A stretch of 64,000 bases of DNA from contig NZ_OESG01000013.1 in assembly GCF_900240945.1 (NCBI RefSeq), forward strand, positions 434,001 through 498,000, in the 5' to 3' direction. Each line of letters opens with the position of its first letter. Positions within the stretch are counted from its first letter, which is position 1. The position numbers and the translations under genes are program-made. Positions 44,185-54,375 of this stretch are shown piece after piece. This DNA comes from Mycobacterium sp. 3519A (GTDB taxonomy: Bacteria; Actinomycetota; Actinomycetes; Mycobacteriales; Mycobacteriaceae). The notes under the pieces are model-generated. The model was not told where the DNA came from. It worked only from the letters and a program-made list of their open reading frames with translations, and made no database searches.

Positions 44185-44299
44185 CCGTTCGGAGAATCAC
44201 CGGTTCGGTCAGTTCGAGGTTGGATATTGCGCTAACGTTTGCTGAGATCCGATCTGCGGGCGTTGCGTGAGGTATGTCCATGCCGGGACTCCACCAGAT

Positions 44300-45376
44300 A
44301 TGACCGGAGTACGGGTGATGCACGTCATCAGCGAGATGGGAACTGGTGGCGCAGAAGCGTTCGTGGTCGAGATGGCCCGACGGGGCGCCGACGCAGGCTG
44401 GGTGAGTGCGGTGGCCTCCCATGGTGGGCACCGCGTCGACGACTTGATCGCCGCGCGGGTGCCACACTTCGAAATCGCGATCGTGCGTCGGACAATCCGG
44501 GGCCTCATTGCGGCCCGCATGACCACTGCCCGCGCGCTGAAGAGGTTCAATCCGGATATCGTTGTGGCCCACAATGTCTCAGCGACCCTGGTGGCGCGGC
44601 TGGCCAGGCCGGGGGTTCCGATCTTGACGATCTTTCACGGCGTCACTTCGCCCGATTACCGGAATGCGGCCAGGGTGCTGAACTTCGCGGCCGATCGAGT
44701 CGTCGTCGTGTCAGATGCGATAGGGATGCGACTCCGGCAAGCCGGGCTCCGCAAAGTGAACGTGGCGACGATTCAGAATGCCGTGACGCCACCGGTCCTG
44801 GGGTCGCGGACCGAAGCGCGCGCCGAACTGGGTCTGCCGCGTGACGCACCGGTCGCGCTGTGTCCGGCACGGCTGGAACGGCCAAAACGCCACGATCTTC
44901 TGCTCGATGCGTGGAGCCGACTGCGTGGCGACGCGATCTTGTTGGTGGCCGGAGATGGCTCGCAACGCGCGGCACTGGAAGAGCGGGCCGCTCCGATGGG
45001 CGACCGAGTGAGGTTCCTCGGCAGCAGATCGGATGTGCCGATGTTGCTCGCGGCGGCCGACGTGACGGTCCTGATAAGTGACTCCGAAGGTTTACCGCTG
45101 GCGATCCTGGAGTCACTGGCTGCGGGTCGTCCCGTCGTCGCCAGCGATGTCGGTGGCGTGCGGGAGGTCCTCGAGTCGGGTGCCGGGCGGTGCGTGCCCG
45201 CCGGCGACGTCGGCTCCATCGCTGCTGCGCTGCAGGAGATGCTCGACGACGAGCCCGCGCGGGCAGAGGCGGCGGCGATTGGATTGTCCGTTGTCAACAC
45301 GTTGCACGACCCGGTACGCATGATGGACCGTTATCGAGAGCTGGTCAGTGGAATGCTCGCGGCACCAGTCGGATGA
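44300..45376 (+). CDS. GT4-family glycosyltransferase
   Basis: 358 aa from ATG 44300; GTG 44267 would add 11 residues. MHVISEMGTGGAEAFVVEMA is the N-terminal acceptor half with the G-G-A-E motif of GT4. The donor half has VALCPARLERPKRHDLLLDA and DSEGLPLAILESLAAGRPVV with the E-x7-E pair. It overlaps the flippase gene by 4 nt. Confidence 0.9.
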   Translation: MTGVRVMHVISEMGTGGAEAFVVEMARRGADAGWVSAVASHGGHRVDDLIAARVPHFEIAIVRRTIRGLIAARMTTARALKRFNPDIVVAHNVSATLVARLARPGVPILTIFHGVTSPDYRNAARVLNFAADRVVVVSDAIGMRLRQAGLRKVNVATIQNAVTPPVLGSRTEARAELGLPRDAPVALCPARLERPKRHDLLLDAWSRLRGDAILLVAGDGSQRAALEERAAPMGDRVRFLGSRSDVPMLLAAADVTVLISDSEGLPLAILESLAAGRPVVASDVGGVREVLESGAGRCVPAGDVGSIAAALQEMLDDEPARAEAAAIGLSVVNTLHDPVRMMDRYRELVSGMLAAPVG

Positions 45377-46830
45377 GTAGGCCGGACAAGGTCTCTGAGC
45401 GGGCCCGAGCAGGTGTGTTGTGGCTCGGGTTCGTGAACGTCGCCACCAAGGGCAGCCAGATGGTTGTCACGCTCGCGCTCGCGGCCGTGTTCACTGAAGG
45501 CGAGCTGGGTCTGGTGGCTCTGACGTTGTCTCTGGCCAACACCGCGATGATCGTGCAGTCAATGGGTGTCAACAATGTGATCACCCATACCGGGCGAGAC
45601 GAGCACGTGATGGCCGGCACTGCGCTGACGATGTCGCTTGTACCGACCACCGTTCTCACGCTTGTCGGTGTCTTGGGTGCGTCGCACATCGCCCGTGCAT
45701 TCGATGCGCCCGGTGCAGCGCCGCTCATCGCCATCGTCGCTGTCGGCTTGCCCTTCTGGGCTTTTGGCTGGTTTCAGACAGCGTTGATGAATCGTCGCCT
45801 CGACTTTCGGCGCAGGTTACTGCCGGACGTCGGTAGTGCCGCCATCGGCGCAACGGTGACCCTGGTTCTGGCGCTCCGTGGCGTCGGACCGGTATCTGCC
45901 GCTATCGGAGTCCTGGTCCTCGCTGTCCTGCAACCGTTCTTCGCTCTTTTGGTTGGGGTGCGGGTGCGACCGACTTGGGATCGGGGCGCAGCGGGTGAGG
46001 CTCTGCATTGGATCATGACCGTGGGGGCTGGCGCCGTCGTCTACACCGTGATGATCAACGTCAACTTTCCCATCGTGTCTCGGCTGCTCGGTGTGGACGC
46101 GCTCGGCCTTTACTCGCTCGCCTTTCGGGTGGGGATGATTCCGTACCTGCTGGCTGCCGTGGTGCTCAGCGCGGTCGCGTTTCCGTTGTACGCCAGATTG
46201 ATTCGCGAGGGTCGTCGAGACGAGTTGGCACATGCGGTTGCGCAGTTCACTCACGTGCTTCTGCTCGGTGTCGGTGGGCTGTATGTGATCCTTGCGCTGC
46301 TTTCCGGTCACCTCGTGATATTCGGCGAGCGATGGGCGCCCGCTGTTCCTGCGTTGGTGGCGCTGTGTCTCTATGGTTTGGGTCTCAGCCTGCTGACGCT
46401 GTGGTATCAGGGCGTCATCGTGTCGGGTCGGCTGCGGCAGTACCTGTGCTTCGAAATCGCGCATCTCGCACTGCTTGTCGGGTTGTTGCTGATGTTCGCC
46501 AGGTCCGGGATAACGGCTGCTGCCATCGCTCAAACCGCCGCGGTGTGGACCGTGCTCGCTGCCGCGGGGGTGGCGGTGTACCGGGCGAAAGTGGCGCCTC
46601 CGCTTGGAGATAGCGTCCGGGCCATATGGGGTTTCCTGATACCCGCGGCAGCTTGTGTTGTGCTGGTCGTGGTGTCGCGGTGGCTCGGCATCGAGGCCGA
46701 TCCGGGATCACTGTTGGGCGCGGTTTGCGAACTGATCGTCCTTGCCGGTTGTTATTGCGGCATCGCCGTACTGACGAATCGCTCCCTAGCGGCGTCCTTG
46801 ATCAGACGCCAGAACGCTGAGGTGCAATGA
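45373..46830 (+). CDS. Wzx-like lipid-linked oligosaccharide flippase
   Basis: 485 aa with about 12-14 hydrophobic helices, MOP/PST superfamily. The N-terminus ARAGVLWLGFVNVATKGSQM and an internal second-half repeat (LGVDALGLYSLAFRVGMIPY) are typical of polysaccharide exporters. It should move undecaprenyl-linked repeat units across the inner membrane. Coupled by 4-nt overlaps on both sides with glycosyltransferase genes. Confidence 0.85.
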   Translation: MSRPDKVSERARAGVLWLGFVNVATKGSQMVVTLALAAVFTEGELGLVALTLSLANTAMIVQSMGVNNVITHTGRDEHVMAGTALTMSLVPTTVLTLVGVLGASHIARAFDAPGAAPLIAIVAVGLPFWAFGWFQTALMNRRLDFRRRLLPDVGSAAIGATVTLVLALRGVGPVSAAIGVLVLAVLQPFFALLVGVRVRPTWDRGAAGEALHWIMTVGAGAVVYTVMINVNFPIVSRLLGVDALGLYSLAFRVGMIPYLLAAVVLSAVAFPLYARLIREGRRDELAHAVAQFTHVLLLGVGGLYVILALLSGHLVIFGERWAPAVPALVALCLYGLGLSLLTLWYQGVIVSGRLRQYLCFEIAHLALLVGLLLMFARSGITAAAIAQTAAVWTVLAAAGVAVYRAKVAPPLGDSVRAIWGFLIPAAACVVLVVVSRWLGIEADPGSLLGAVCELIVLAGCYCGIAVLTNRSLAASLIRRQNAEVQ

Positions 46831-47930
46831 CCACGATGCTGGGTCGAGTTGCCTTGGTGTGTGAGCCACCGGATGGGGGAGTCGCAACGCATGTGCGTTG
46901 GCTGGCTCAAGGACTTCCTGCCCACGGCTACGAACCGGTGGTCGCTGTGCCGCATAACTTCGCCTATCTGGCGGAATTGCGGAGTGAGTGCGAAGTCGTC
47001 ACGATGCCTTTCCGGCGTGACTACTCGCGCCCCGACGATGAGCTGCGTGTCATGAAGCAGCTGTTGCCCGTGATCCGTCGGGCGACTCTGGTGCATGCCC
47101 ATTCCGCGAAGGCAGGTGTGCTCGCCCGCGTCGCAGCGCGGGTGGTGCGCACTCCCGCACTCTATACACCGCATCTTTTCCCGTTTATCGGTGAGATACC
47201 CGTCGCACGCAAGCATTTCGGACTGCTGGTGGAGCGGGTGCTGGCCCCGTCGACGGCTGCGTTGATATGTGTGTGCGAGTTCGAGCGCAGGCTCGCGCTT
47301 CAGAAGAGGCTGCGTGCTCGACGGGTCGAGATGATTCACAACGGATGCCCGCCGTGTTCTGACGGATCACCCGCAGAGTTGCCCGAGATGCCTGACGGTC
47401 TGATCGTCGGTACGCTCGCCGTGCTGCGACCGCAGAAAGCACTGCACTACCTCCTTGATGCGATGCCGGCGATCAAAGCCGCTGTGCCAGAAGCGAAATT
47501 CGTGATCGTGGGAGACGGTCCAGCCGAGCCCAAGTTGCACGCGCACGCCGTCAAGTGCGGAGTCGATGTGACATGGCTGCCGTTCGTGCCGCCTCCGTCG
47601 CGATATCTTCGCTCATTCGACGTGTACGTTCTGAGCTCGTCCTGGGAGGCGTTCCCGATCAGCGTGCTCGAAGCTCAGGCTTGTGGAATCCCGCAGGTCG
47701 TGTCTGCTGTCGGGGGTATGCGGGAGTCGGTCGTTCCGGAGACGGGAATCGTGGTTCCGCCTCGAAACCCGAAAGCGTTGGCGCAGGCGGTGATTCAGCT
47801 GCTCTTGGATCCACAGCGGCGGGCCGCGATGGCTACGGCTTCGCGCGCGCGTCAGGCCGAACGCTTCACCGTCGAACGCATGGTCGCAGACACCGCCGAG
47901 GTGTACAGGCGTGTGCTATCCGGTGCGTGA
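46827..47930 (+). CDS. GT4-family glycosyltransferase
   Basis: 367 aa. N-terminal VALVCEPPDGGVATHVRWLA; donor half IVGTLAVLRPQKALHYLLDA and SSSWEAFPISVLEAQACGIP with the E-x7-E pair. Its ATG overlaps the flippase stop, and its stop overlaps the next ATG, so this is a tightly packed operon. Donor sugar unknown. Confidence 0.9.
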   Translation: MTTMLGRVALVCEPPDGGVATHVRWLAQGLPAHGYEPVVAVPHNFAYLAELRSECEVVTMPFRRDYSRPDDELRVMKQLLPVIRRATLVHAHSAKAGVLARVAARVVRTPALYTPHLFPFIGEIPVARKHFGLLVERVLAPSTAALICVCEFERRLALQKRLRARRVEMIHNGCPPCSDGSPAELPEMPDGLIVGTLAVLRPQKALHYLLDAMPAIKAAVPEAKFVIVGDGPAEPKLHAHAVKCGVDVTWLPFVPPPSRYLRSFDVYVLSSSWEAFPISVLEAQACGIPQVVSAVGGMRESVVPETGIVVPPRNPKALAQAVIQLLLDPQRRAAMATASRARQAERFTVERMVADTAEVYRRVLSGA

Positions 47931-49069
47931 TGCGCATTTTGATCTGCACCTCCGAATCACCGCGCGCGCCGCTGAACGGTTCGCGACTGCTTTCGTGGCA
48001 TCTGTGTTCGAGGCTGGCGCGCGACCACGAGGTGACAGTGGTCGCATTACGGTATCCAGACCAGGATGGGTCGCCGCCTGACGGCGTGCAGTTGTACGAA
48101 CTGCCCATGCCGCAGCCGTCATGGGGCCGTGCCCAGCTACGGCGGCTTGTCGCACTTGCGCTGTGCGAACCCGTCGAGGCGCGGCGGCTGGCGGCACCGT
48201 TCCGGTGGTTCCTACCGCAGCTGGGAGGGCGATTCGACGTGGCGCATGTGATGCTGGGCCCGCTCGCGCGGGTGGCTCCCGCGCTCGATGTGCCCGCGGT
48301 GATCGTGCCGATGGACGCGTGGCATCTCAATGTGGAGGCCGAAGCAGCATCGGCGACCGGCTGGGTCGAGCGGGCCTGGCGGCGCACGCAGGTACACGCT
48401 GCACGGCGGTTCCAATCGCGCGCTTACCGGCCCTACGCCCGGGTAATCCTGGTCGCCGAGGAGGACGCGCGCGAAGTGCGAGCGCTCGATCCGTCGCTGA
48501 CCACCGAGACGATCTCCATTGGCGTGGACACCGCATCGTTCGCCCCTGACGGTCGGGCCCGGTCGGGCATCCTGTTCACCGGCGTCCTGAATATGCCGGC
48601 GAACGAGCAGGCCGCCATCCGTCTGGCGGAGCGAATCATGCCGCTGGTGCGGCGCTCCGTTCCGGAGGCGACGCTGTCACTGGTCGGTCGGTCGCCCAGC
48701 GCGCGGGTACGCGCTCTGGATGCCACGGTCGTCCCCGACGTTCCGGATCTGCGGCCGTATCTATGGGGTGCCGGCGTGTATGCCTGCCCCATGGCGAGTG
48801 GTACGGGCATGAAATACAAACTGCTCGAGGCGATGGCGGCAGGCGCACCGGCGGTCGCGACATCGCTTGCCTGCCAGGGATTGACCGTGCGCGACGGAGT
48901 CGAGTTGCGGATCGCCGACGGTGACGAGGCCTTCGCCGCAGCGTTGGTAGCGACGCTGCGTGCGCCGGGTGAGCTCGGCGAAGCCGCGCGGCAGTACGTG
49001 ATCGACCACCACGATTGGGATGCGGTCGCGAAGGCGTATGCGGCGGTATACGAGGACGTGATCTCGTGA
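47930..49069 (+). CDS. GT4-like glycosyltransferase
   Basis: 379 aa from ATG 47930, which overlaps the preceding stop. N-terminus ILICTSESPRAPLNGSRLLS is typical of a GT4 subgroup. The C-terminal donor region has ILFTGVLNMPANEQAAIRLA and the MKYKLLEAMAAGAPAVATSL motif. It is the last gene of the first operon; about 960 nt without a clear gene follow. Confidence 0.88.
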   Translation: MRILICTSESPRAPLNGSRLLSWHLCSRLARDHEVTVVALRYPDQDGSPPDGVQLYELPMPQPSWGRAQLRRLVALALCEPVEARRLAAPFRWFLPQLGGRFDVAHVMLGPLARVAPALDVPAVIVPMDAWHLNVEAEAASATGWVERAWRRTQVHAARRFQSRAYRPYARVILVAEEDAREVRALDPSLTTETISIGVDTASFAPDGRARSGILFTGVLNMPANEQAAIRLAERIMPLVRRSVPEATLSLVGRSPSARVRALDATVVPDVPDLRPYLWGAGVYACPMASGTGMKYKLLEAMAAGAPAVATSLACQGLTVRDGVELRIADGDEAFAAALVATLRAPGELGEAARQYVIDHHDWDAVAKAYAAVYEDVIS

Positions 49070-50029
49070 ACCCGCCCTCAGCCTGTCGGCCTCGCGCCGC
49101 CACGGCGGGCGCAGGGGAGGATGCCGGGCCGAGCAGGCATTCACCCCAGGCCTGCAGGCATGCGTGCGATGACCTTGTCGGCTGAACGATCGACGAATAG
49201 TGAACTCACGATTGATTGCTGAAGACCGTACGACCACCTGGATTGGCTACTAGCGGTTACGTCGACGATGGCTCGGGTGGAGGTCAAAAGGCGCCCAGCC
49301 GTGAGGGGCGACAGTGGGCTGTCGCAACGCGAACTGTCGCTCGTTCGATCGACGGTGTCACCGACAGGCCGTTTCGTTCGCAAACGCAGCAGAGATTGGT
49401 AAAGACTGGGCACGCGCCCGCCGCGTGTCAAACTGGCTAACTAACGGCGGTCGTCGGTCGGGGTTGGGTTCCCCGCCAGATCTGAGGGCCGATCTACTTG
49501 AGGCGGCAATACCGCGGCATCGAATCCAGCTAATTAGCGCAGGTGTAGATACATTTGCGGCGGCAGTTAGATCGCGCCAGGTCACCCGAGACAGATCGCG
49601 TAAACATAGGGAAACGCCCGATTGCTAACGCGACTACTGGTTAAATAGACTCAGTTCGTTGGCGGGGCGCAGGCCTCACGCTTCTGGGTCAGAGCGGGCC
49701 GGTTTGTATTAGGGAACGATCCAGCAACGGTGTGAGACTGCCTCCCGATGGCAACGTCGCCGCTGCACGGGGCAATGGGGGGTAAGAATGAGAATCGCAC
49801 TTGAGCGACGGTGGGGATTCGCGCGCGCAGGGGAGCCAACGACGGTCGCGCCCAAGGCTTGGGATCGACCGGGCGCGACGGGCAGTGCTGTGTGTGTGTC
49901 TCGGTCACCGTCAGCAGGGCCCTTGATTCGTGATTCATTGTTCGCGGGTGAATGGGACGGGTGCGGGCCGATCGGACGGTTGCTAACTGCTTTGAACGCA
50001 AATCCTCTCACCATTGGCGAGGGCACGTT
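49070..50029. other. 960-nt gap without a convincing gene
   Basis: I find no open frame here with a recognisable motif, a good binding site or the third-position GC bias of the neighbours. Base composition is less GC-rich than the flanking genes, especially at 49440-49640. The region presumably holds the promoter of the WbaP-type gene and possibly decayed sequence. Confidence 0.5.
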
Positions 50030-51505
50030 ATGACCGTCGTTGACCCTGGTCGACGGAATACTAAGTGGACCGCGGATCACCCAAGTCAGCCGATTCCGCT
50101 CCCACGCCTAGACGCTGCTTCGCTCAGGGGGAGTGCGGCGCGTACCTCGGTCCCGCGCCAGAGCGTCGCCGTACGGGTCTTGAGTCGCGTCCGAGCATGG
50201 ATGTTGGTGCCGCTGGTCGATTTCGGGTTAATCACGCTGCCGCTTCTATGGCGGCCAGCACAGATTCACGCCGTCCTCGCGATGGCGGTTTTAGGCACGC
50301 TGTTTCTGACGGAAGGCGGACGGTACCGAGCGCGACTGCACCTAAGTGTGTTGGATGAGCTCCCGACGATCCTTAGCCGGATGCTAACCGCCACCGCAAC
50401 GGTTGCCTCGGTGATCCTGTTCTTGCATCAAAGGGAAGCGGTAATCGATTTCCTGCAGACTGCTTGCCAGGCGACGGCGCTAGTCGTCGGCGGCCGCGTG
50501 GTTACTACTCGTCTCACTGGGTTAGCTCGGCGGCGCGGGATCGCGCGGTATCCCACCGTCTTGCTGGGTGGCGGTTCACTAGCCGCTGAGCTCGCCAAAA
50601 TCCTTGCGGAGCATCCGAATTACGGCCACCAAGTTGTCGGTTTTGTCGATGACGGGGAGTTGTTCCCGGCGAAGCAGTATGTGCCGCATCTCGGGCGCCT
50701 CGCCGATTTGGACCTCGCGGTCGCGACTACAGGTGCGTGCGCGCTGCTGGTCGCTGACGGCAACTTCGAAGAACGCGCGTTGATGGACGCAGTACGCACA
50801 GAACAGTGCCAGGGGGCTGATCTTCTGGTCGTTCCGCGCATGCACCACTTCCATACTCAGACGGGGACTGCCGATCACATCGGCTCGATACCAGTAATGC
50901 GTGTTCGCAATCCGAACCTTGGCGGGCCGGCGCGGATGACCAAGCGTGCCTTCGACATTGTCGTAGCAGTTACAGCGAGTATCGTCCTGTCTCCGGTGCT
51001 AATCGCCGCCGCACTGGCCGTGCGTCTTGAGGGCGGCGCTGATGTCATCTTCCGTCAGGTGCGGGTAGGCCGCGATGGTAAGCACTTCGAGTTGTGGAAG
51101 TTCCGCTCCATGCGGCCAGCCGATGAGCACGAGTCGCAAACGCGATGGTGCGTCGCGACCGACGCTCGCGTTGGACCCGTCGGCCGATTCCTCCGCCGCA
51201 CTTCGATCGACGAATTGCCACAGCTATGGAACATCATTCGTGGCGACATGACCCTGGTTGGCCCCAGACCAGAACGTCCACATTTCGTGGAGTTGTTCTC
51301 CGCGCAATTCGACCGGTACGCCCAACGCCACCGCGTCCAGGCCGGTCTAACAGGATTTGCACAGGTCAGCGGGCTGAGGGGAGACACGTCAATCGCCGCG
51401 CGCGCCCGGTACGACAATTTTTACATCGAGAACTGGTCGCTCTGGTTGGATGTAAAAATCATCCTCAGGACATTCCGCGAAGTTCTATTCCACCGCGGAA
51501 GTTGA
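50030..51505 (+). CDS. Initiating sugar-phosphate transferase (WbaP/polyprenyl-phosphate type)
   Basis: 491 aa. The N-terminal part has several membrane helices (PLVDFGLITLPLL, AVLAMAVLGTLFL, TATVASVILFL). A middle Rossmann-like domain follows (VLLGGGSLAAELAKILAEH). The C-terminal catalytic domain has FRQVRVGRDGKHFELWKFRS, RTSIDELPQLWNIIRGDMTL and GPRPERP, the hallmark of the bacterial sugar transferase family. It links the first sugar-1-phosphate to undecaprenyl phosphate, starting a repeat unit. This is the only initiating enzyme in the window, so it may serve both sets of polymerisation genes. Confidence 0.92.
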   Translation: MTVVDPGRRNTKWTADHPSQPIPLPRLDAASLRGSAARTSVPRQSVAVRVLSRVRAWMLVPLVDFGLITLPLLWRPAQIHAVLAMAVLGTLFLTEGGRYRARLHLSVLDELPTILSRMLTATATVASVILFLHQREAVIDFLQTACQATALVVGGRVVTTRLTGLARRRGIARYPTVLLGGGSLAAELAKILAEHPNYGHQVVGFVDDGELFPAKQYVPHLGRLADLDLAVATTGACALLVADGNFEERALMDAVRTEQCQGADLLVVPRMHHFHTQTGTADHIGSIPVMRVRNPNLGGPARMTKRAFDIVVAVTASIVLSPVLIAAALAVRLEGGADVIFRQVRVGRDGKHFELWKFRSMRPADEHESQTRWCVATDARVGPVGRFLRRTSIDELPQLWNIIRGDMTLVGPRPERPHFVELFSAQFDRYAQRHRVQAGLTGFAQVSGLRGDTSIAARARYDNFYIENWSLWLDVKIILRTFREVLFHRGS

Positions 51506-51697
51506 GCGCGGATCTATGCCCCCGCAACGGTTCTCACTTCCGCGAGCGGTTGCCTCGGATCGGCCGTATTCGAGGGCCCCGAAGCCTGCCTCTAACCTGC
51601 CGACATGATGGAGCATAGGTATCGGCCCAATGTTGTACGAACCGAGCCAACGGGAGCCTTCCCGCTCGACGAGCGTCGCGGGGCACACGTTCACCGG

Positions 51698-52213
51698 TCA
51701 TCGCCGACAAAGCTTGAGAATCGGTAGCATCAAGTCGGCGATTTGATGGCCGACCGCCGCAAAGGTCTGGCGGCTGTGACCGAACGGGTCCGGAATATCC
51801 TGTGCCTCACGAGGGTCCAAGTGGGGGCGGAAGGCATCGAGGTCTGCAACTTTATCCGGCTTGCATTCCGATGCGAGCCGGGAAGCTTCGCTCAGTGTAA
51901 AGGTTCTGTGGAGTTGGCCGGGGGCTAGGTGAAGTACTGCGTCACGATGCACCGCCGTCATTGTGATAACGAGATCGGCGGCGGAAGCGATTCTGGAGGT
52001 CAGCTGTCGCGCGGCGAAATCCGAAGCGTCGCCACCCAGTTCCTCGAGTACACACGCCGCGTTGGGGTGAATTACATGGCCCGTCAGCGCTCGAGTCCCC
52101 GCGCTTGACGCTCTAAACTGCGGTATCGCCAACCTTGCGCCGTAAGCAGCGGCAAGTCGCTCTGCGATAGGGGAGCGGCAAATGTTGCCAGTGCACACAA
52201 ACAATATATGCAG
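51698..52213 (-). CDS. Low-molecular-weight protein tyrosine phosphatase (Wzb-like)
   Basis: About 171 aa. The N-terminal P-loop FVCTGNICRSPIAE supplies the C-x5-R-S catalytic loop, and DIPDPFGHS near the C-terminus provides the catalytic Asp. The start is decided by the AGGAGG at 52218-52223: it lies five bases before CTG 52213, giving HILFVCTGN, the usual family N-terminus. TTG 52204 would lose those three residues and sit too far away. In exopolysaccharide loci such enzymes dephosphorylate a tyrosine kinase that controls chain length; no kinase is seen here. Confidence 0.85.
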   Translation of the reverse strand: MHILFVCTGNICRSPIAERLAAAYGARLAIPQFRASSAGTRALTGHVIHPNAACVLEELGGDASDFAARQLTSRIASAADLVITMTAVHRDAVLHLAPGQLHRTFTLSEASRLASECKPDKVADLDAFRPHLDPREAQDIPDPFGHSRQTFAAVGHQIADLMLPILKLCRR

Positions 52214-52949
52214 ACTAACCTCCTATGCTAAGACTCGGATTGCCAACGCGATTGGGTCAGGTGTGTTAGAGCGGCGAAGCCACAAGGAGATCCTTCTTCA
52301 GTACAGGCTCGTGACCGTTGCGCACAAATGAATGCACCGAAGCAAGGTTTGCGCCAATCAGCTGCGAGGGTAACGCGGTTCCGCACGACTCGATAATGCC
52401 CATGCTTCCGGACGGTCGGCGCAGGGCACTCGCCCGACTCTGCGCATGCGATATCTCTGCGCATGCGATATGCAGTCGGGAGACGTTCGACAGCCGTTGC
52501 TCCGTCTGCGGAAAGCCCGACGGTTGGCCCGAGACTAATCGAAAACTCGAAATCGCCGGAGCGCTCGCCTCACTGGTTCCACGCTTGTGGCGGCTAGGAC
52601 CTGAGCTCGGTCGACGGCACGCGCATCGAAGAGGCCGCGCAGGAGGTCGATTGTCAGTTCGGGAAACCAACGTACCTATGCCCTCGGGCATTCGGCGCGG
52701 CCGGATGGCTGTCGAAGCGAAACAGTAAGTAGACGATGCGTCGGCTTCGTCGCTCTCCTGTGTTCGAATGCGACATTTCACAAGAGCAAGGTGATCGGAC
52801 CATCCGTCAACGTCAGATCGCGCCATCATTCCAGGTCGCCATGAGTTTATAGCGCGTATCCGTGTGCGGCTCATGGGTGCGATCCCTGTACGGCCCCACC
52901 GACCAAGAACGCCGTTCGTGCAGTTCATTATAAGCGTCGGCAGGCACGC
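52214..52949. other. Gap of about 735 nt without a convincing gene
   Basis: No reading frame shows family motifs, a binding site and coding bias together. The only structure noted is a 14-bp direct repeat at 52441-52471. It probably holds the divergent promoter of the phosphatase gene plus decayed sequence. Confidence 0.5.
52441..52471. repeat. Two direct copies of a 14-bp sequence
   Basis: TGCGCATGCGATAT occurs at 52441-52454 and 52458-52471, separated by CTC. It lies in non-coding sequence. Each copy contains the palindrome TGCGCA overlapping GCATGC. Confidence 0.7.
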
Positions 52950-53825
52950 CTAATCCTTGAAATTCAGCCCAGTTTTGCGCGCCAACGCTGCCAGTCTGTT
53001 GACCGTTGAAGGCGGCAGCCGCCGAACGGCCGCTTTGACGTAGTGGAGCGGTTGCTTCTTGTCGTACTCGGTGACCCCTTTCCACTGGACATATTTCGTG
53101 TGGTCAATATCCGAAACGGTGCTGTCGGTGGTGTAGTAGTAGAGGGCGAGGGAATTCCGCCGTACTCCTGGGGGGGCAACGACTGGATGTGGGTGTCCAT
53201 GCCAGCTTTTCCCACCTGTGTAGAAAACGACCAACCGATTGAACAGCGGCGCAACTGTCTTCACGCACTCGGTCGCGTCAGCATTCCACAGTTCTAGATC
53301 ACCGCCCCAGCCAGGTTGCCACCCGGGTGAGCAGTAGTAGATGCAATTAATCAGCTGGTGCAAACCTGGATCCGGATGGCGGGAGGCATCGAGGTGTAAC
53401 ATTAGACGCCCGCCGCTTCCAGTCGAATGAAGCCCGCAGCCAACGTGATTCGGGTCGGGAGCCAATTGTTGGAAGCCGGTTAACCCATCAAGGAAGCGAC
53501 AAAAGATGCCTGTTTGCATCTGGCTCATCATGTGCCTGATGTAAGGCGGGAACAACTCCTCGTCGCTGGTGGTTATCTTCTCGATGTTGCGGTCTCCGGT
53601 GTGTTTGCTGTCCCCGGGGCCTTCGAAGTGCCAGTCGATGTCATCAACTCCCGGAAATTCCTTACCTATCTGTTCCGCTACATCAGCTGGCAGGAAGTCA
53701 TCGATGACGATATGCGGGAAAGGCGTAGCGTTCCGAAACGTCTCTCCATGCTTCATGGCGAGGTCTTGCATCTTCTGCCTTGAAAAAAAATAGAGACCAG
53801 TTGCAGTGTGCATAGTCCCAGTCAT
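52950..53825 (-). CDS. 2-oxoglutarate/Fe(II)-dependent oxygenase (prolyl 4-hydroxylase type)
   Basis: 291 aa. FPHIVIDDFLPADVAEQI near the N-terminus is the typical entry of this family. Iron ligands are in LMLHLDASRHPD (H-x-D) and SWHGHPHPV (distal His), with RRNSLALYYY supplying the 2-oxoglutarate Arg. The family hydroxylates proteins, small molecules or sugars. Within a polysaccharide locus it may modify a glycan or aglycone, which is inference. The start at 53825 was taken as the first ATG; an internal ATG is 12 bases on. Confidence 0.82.
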   Translation of the reverse strand: MTGTMHTATGLYFFSRQKMQDLAMKHGETFRNATPFPHIVIDDFLPADVAEQIGKEFPGVDDIDWHFEGPGDSKHTGDRNIEKITTSDEELFPPYIRHMMSQMQTGIFCRFLDGLTGFQQLAPDPNHVGCGLHSTGSGGRLMLHLDASRHPDPGLHQLINCIYYCSPGWQPGWGGDLELWNADATECVKTVAPLFNRLVVFYTGGKSWHGHPHPVVAPPGVRRNSLALYYYTTDSTVSDIDHTKYVQWKGVTEYDKKQPLHYVKAAVRRLPPSTVNRLAALARKTGLNFKD

Positions 53826-54375
53826 CAGAACCCCCTAACAGATGTGAGCAGAAAGCCCGCAAAGCTTGCCTCCCTGGCTACCATACAGCGACCGTGTCAA
53901 CGGCAGTCACTAGTACGGCAGAGTAGGAAGCCGGCCCACGTAACAGGTCAGTCCTGCTAATGCTCACATCCGAGCGGTCCATACCGGCTGGGCGAAGTGG
54001 ACAGCACTGTCGTGACGATCTGTGAGAGGGCCGCTGAAGAGGGCAACCTGCCGAAATCGGGGCGAGGAGACGGATCTCTCTCGACCGAGGGCGAGCCACG
54101 AACAGGTCGCCTGCATAAAGTCCTGAAGTGTGGGTATTGGCAACCAGCGAATGGCTGTCGTCGCGGCCTAGTAACGACTTGGCCCACAGGGTTGCTTTCG
54201 AGACAGAATCGATTGCATCCCTCAGCAAAGCGCTAGGGTTACTGTGCGGCGACGGACTTAAATACGAAAGGCATCGATGCGCCATACACGAGCGACCAGG
54301 ATCCACCACCCTCGCACGCCGATTCGTTGTCGTCTTTACCCGCCCAAGGTCGTCCGATCTGGAGGGAGTAACAGC
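53826..54375. other. Gap of about 550 nt without a convincing gene
   Basis: No reading frame has motifs or a good binding site until the small gene at 54376. The GC content is lower than in the flanking genes. Probable promoter region for the glycosyltransferase at 54582 and the divergent oxygenase gene. Confidence 0.45.

Noticed and set aside
49651..50001. Minus-strand frame of 116 codons before the WbaP-type gene
   Set aside because: Composition and codon bias do not look coding, and it overlaps the probable promoter region.
52266..52928. Minus-strand frame of 220 codons in the gap after the phosphatase
   Set aside because: The residue sequence is low-complexity and Arg/Ser-rich, typical of a shadow frame in GC-rich DNA; no homologous motif.
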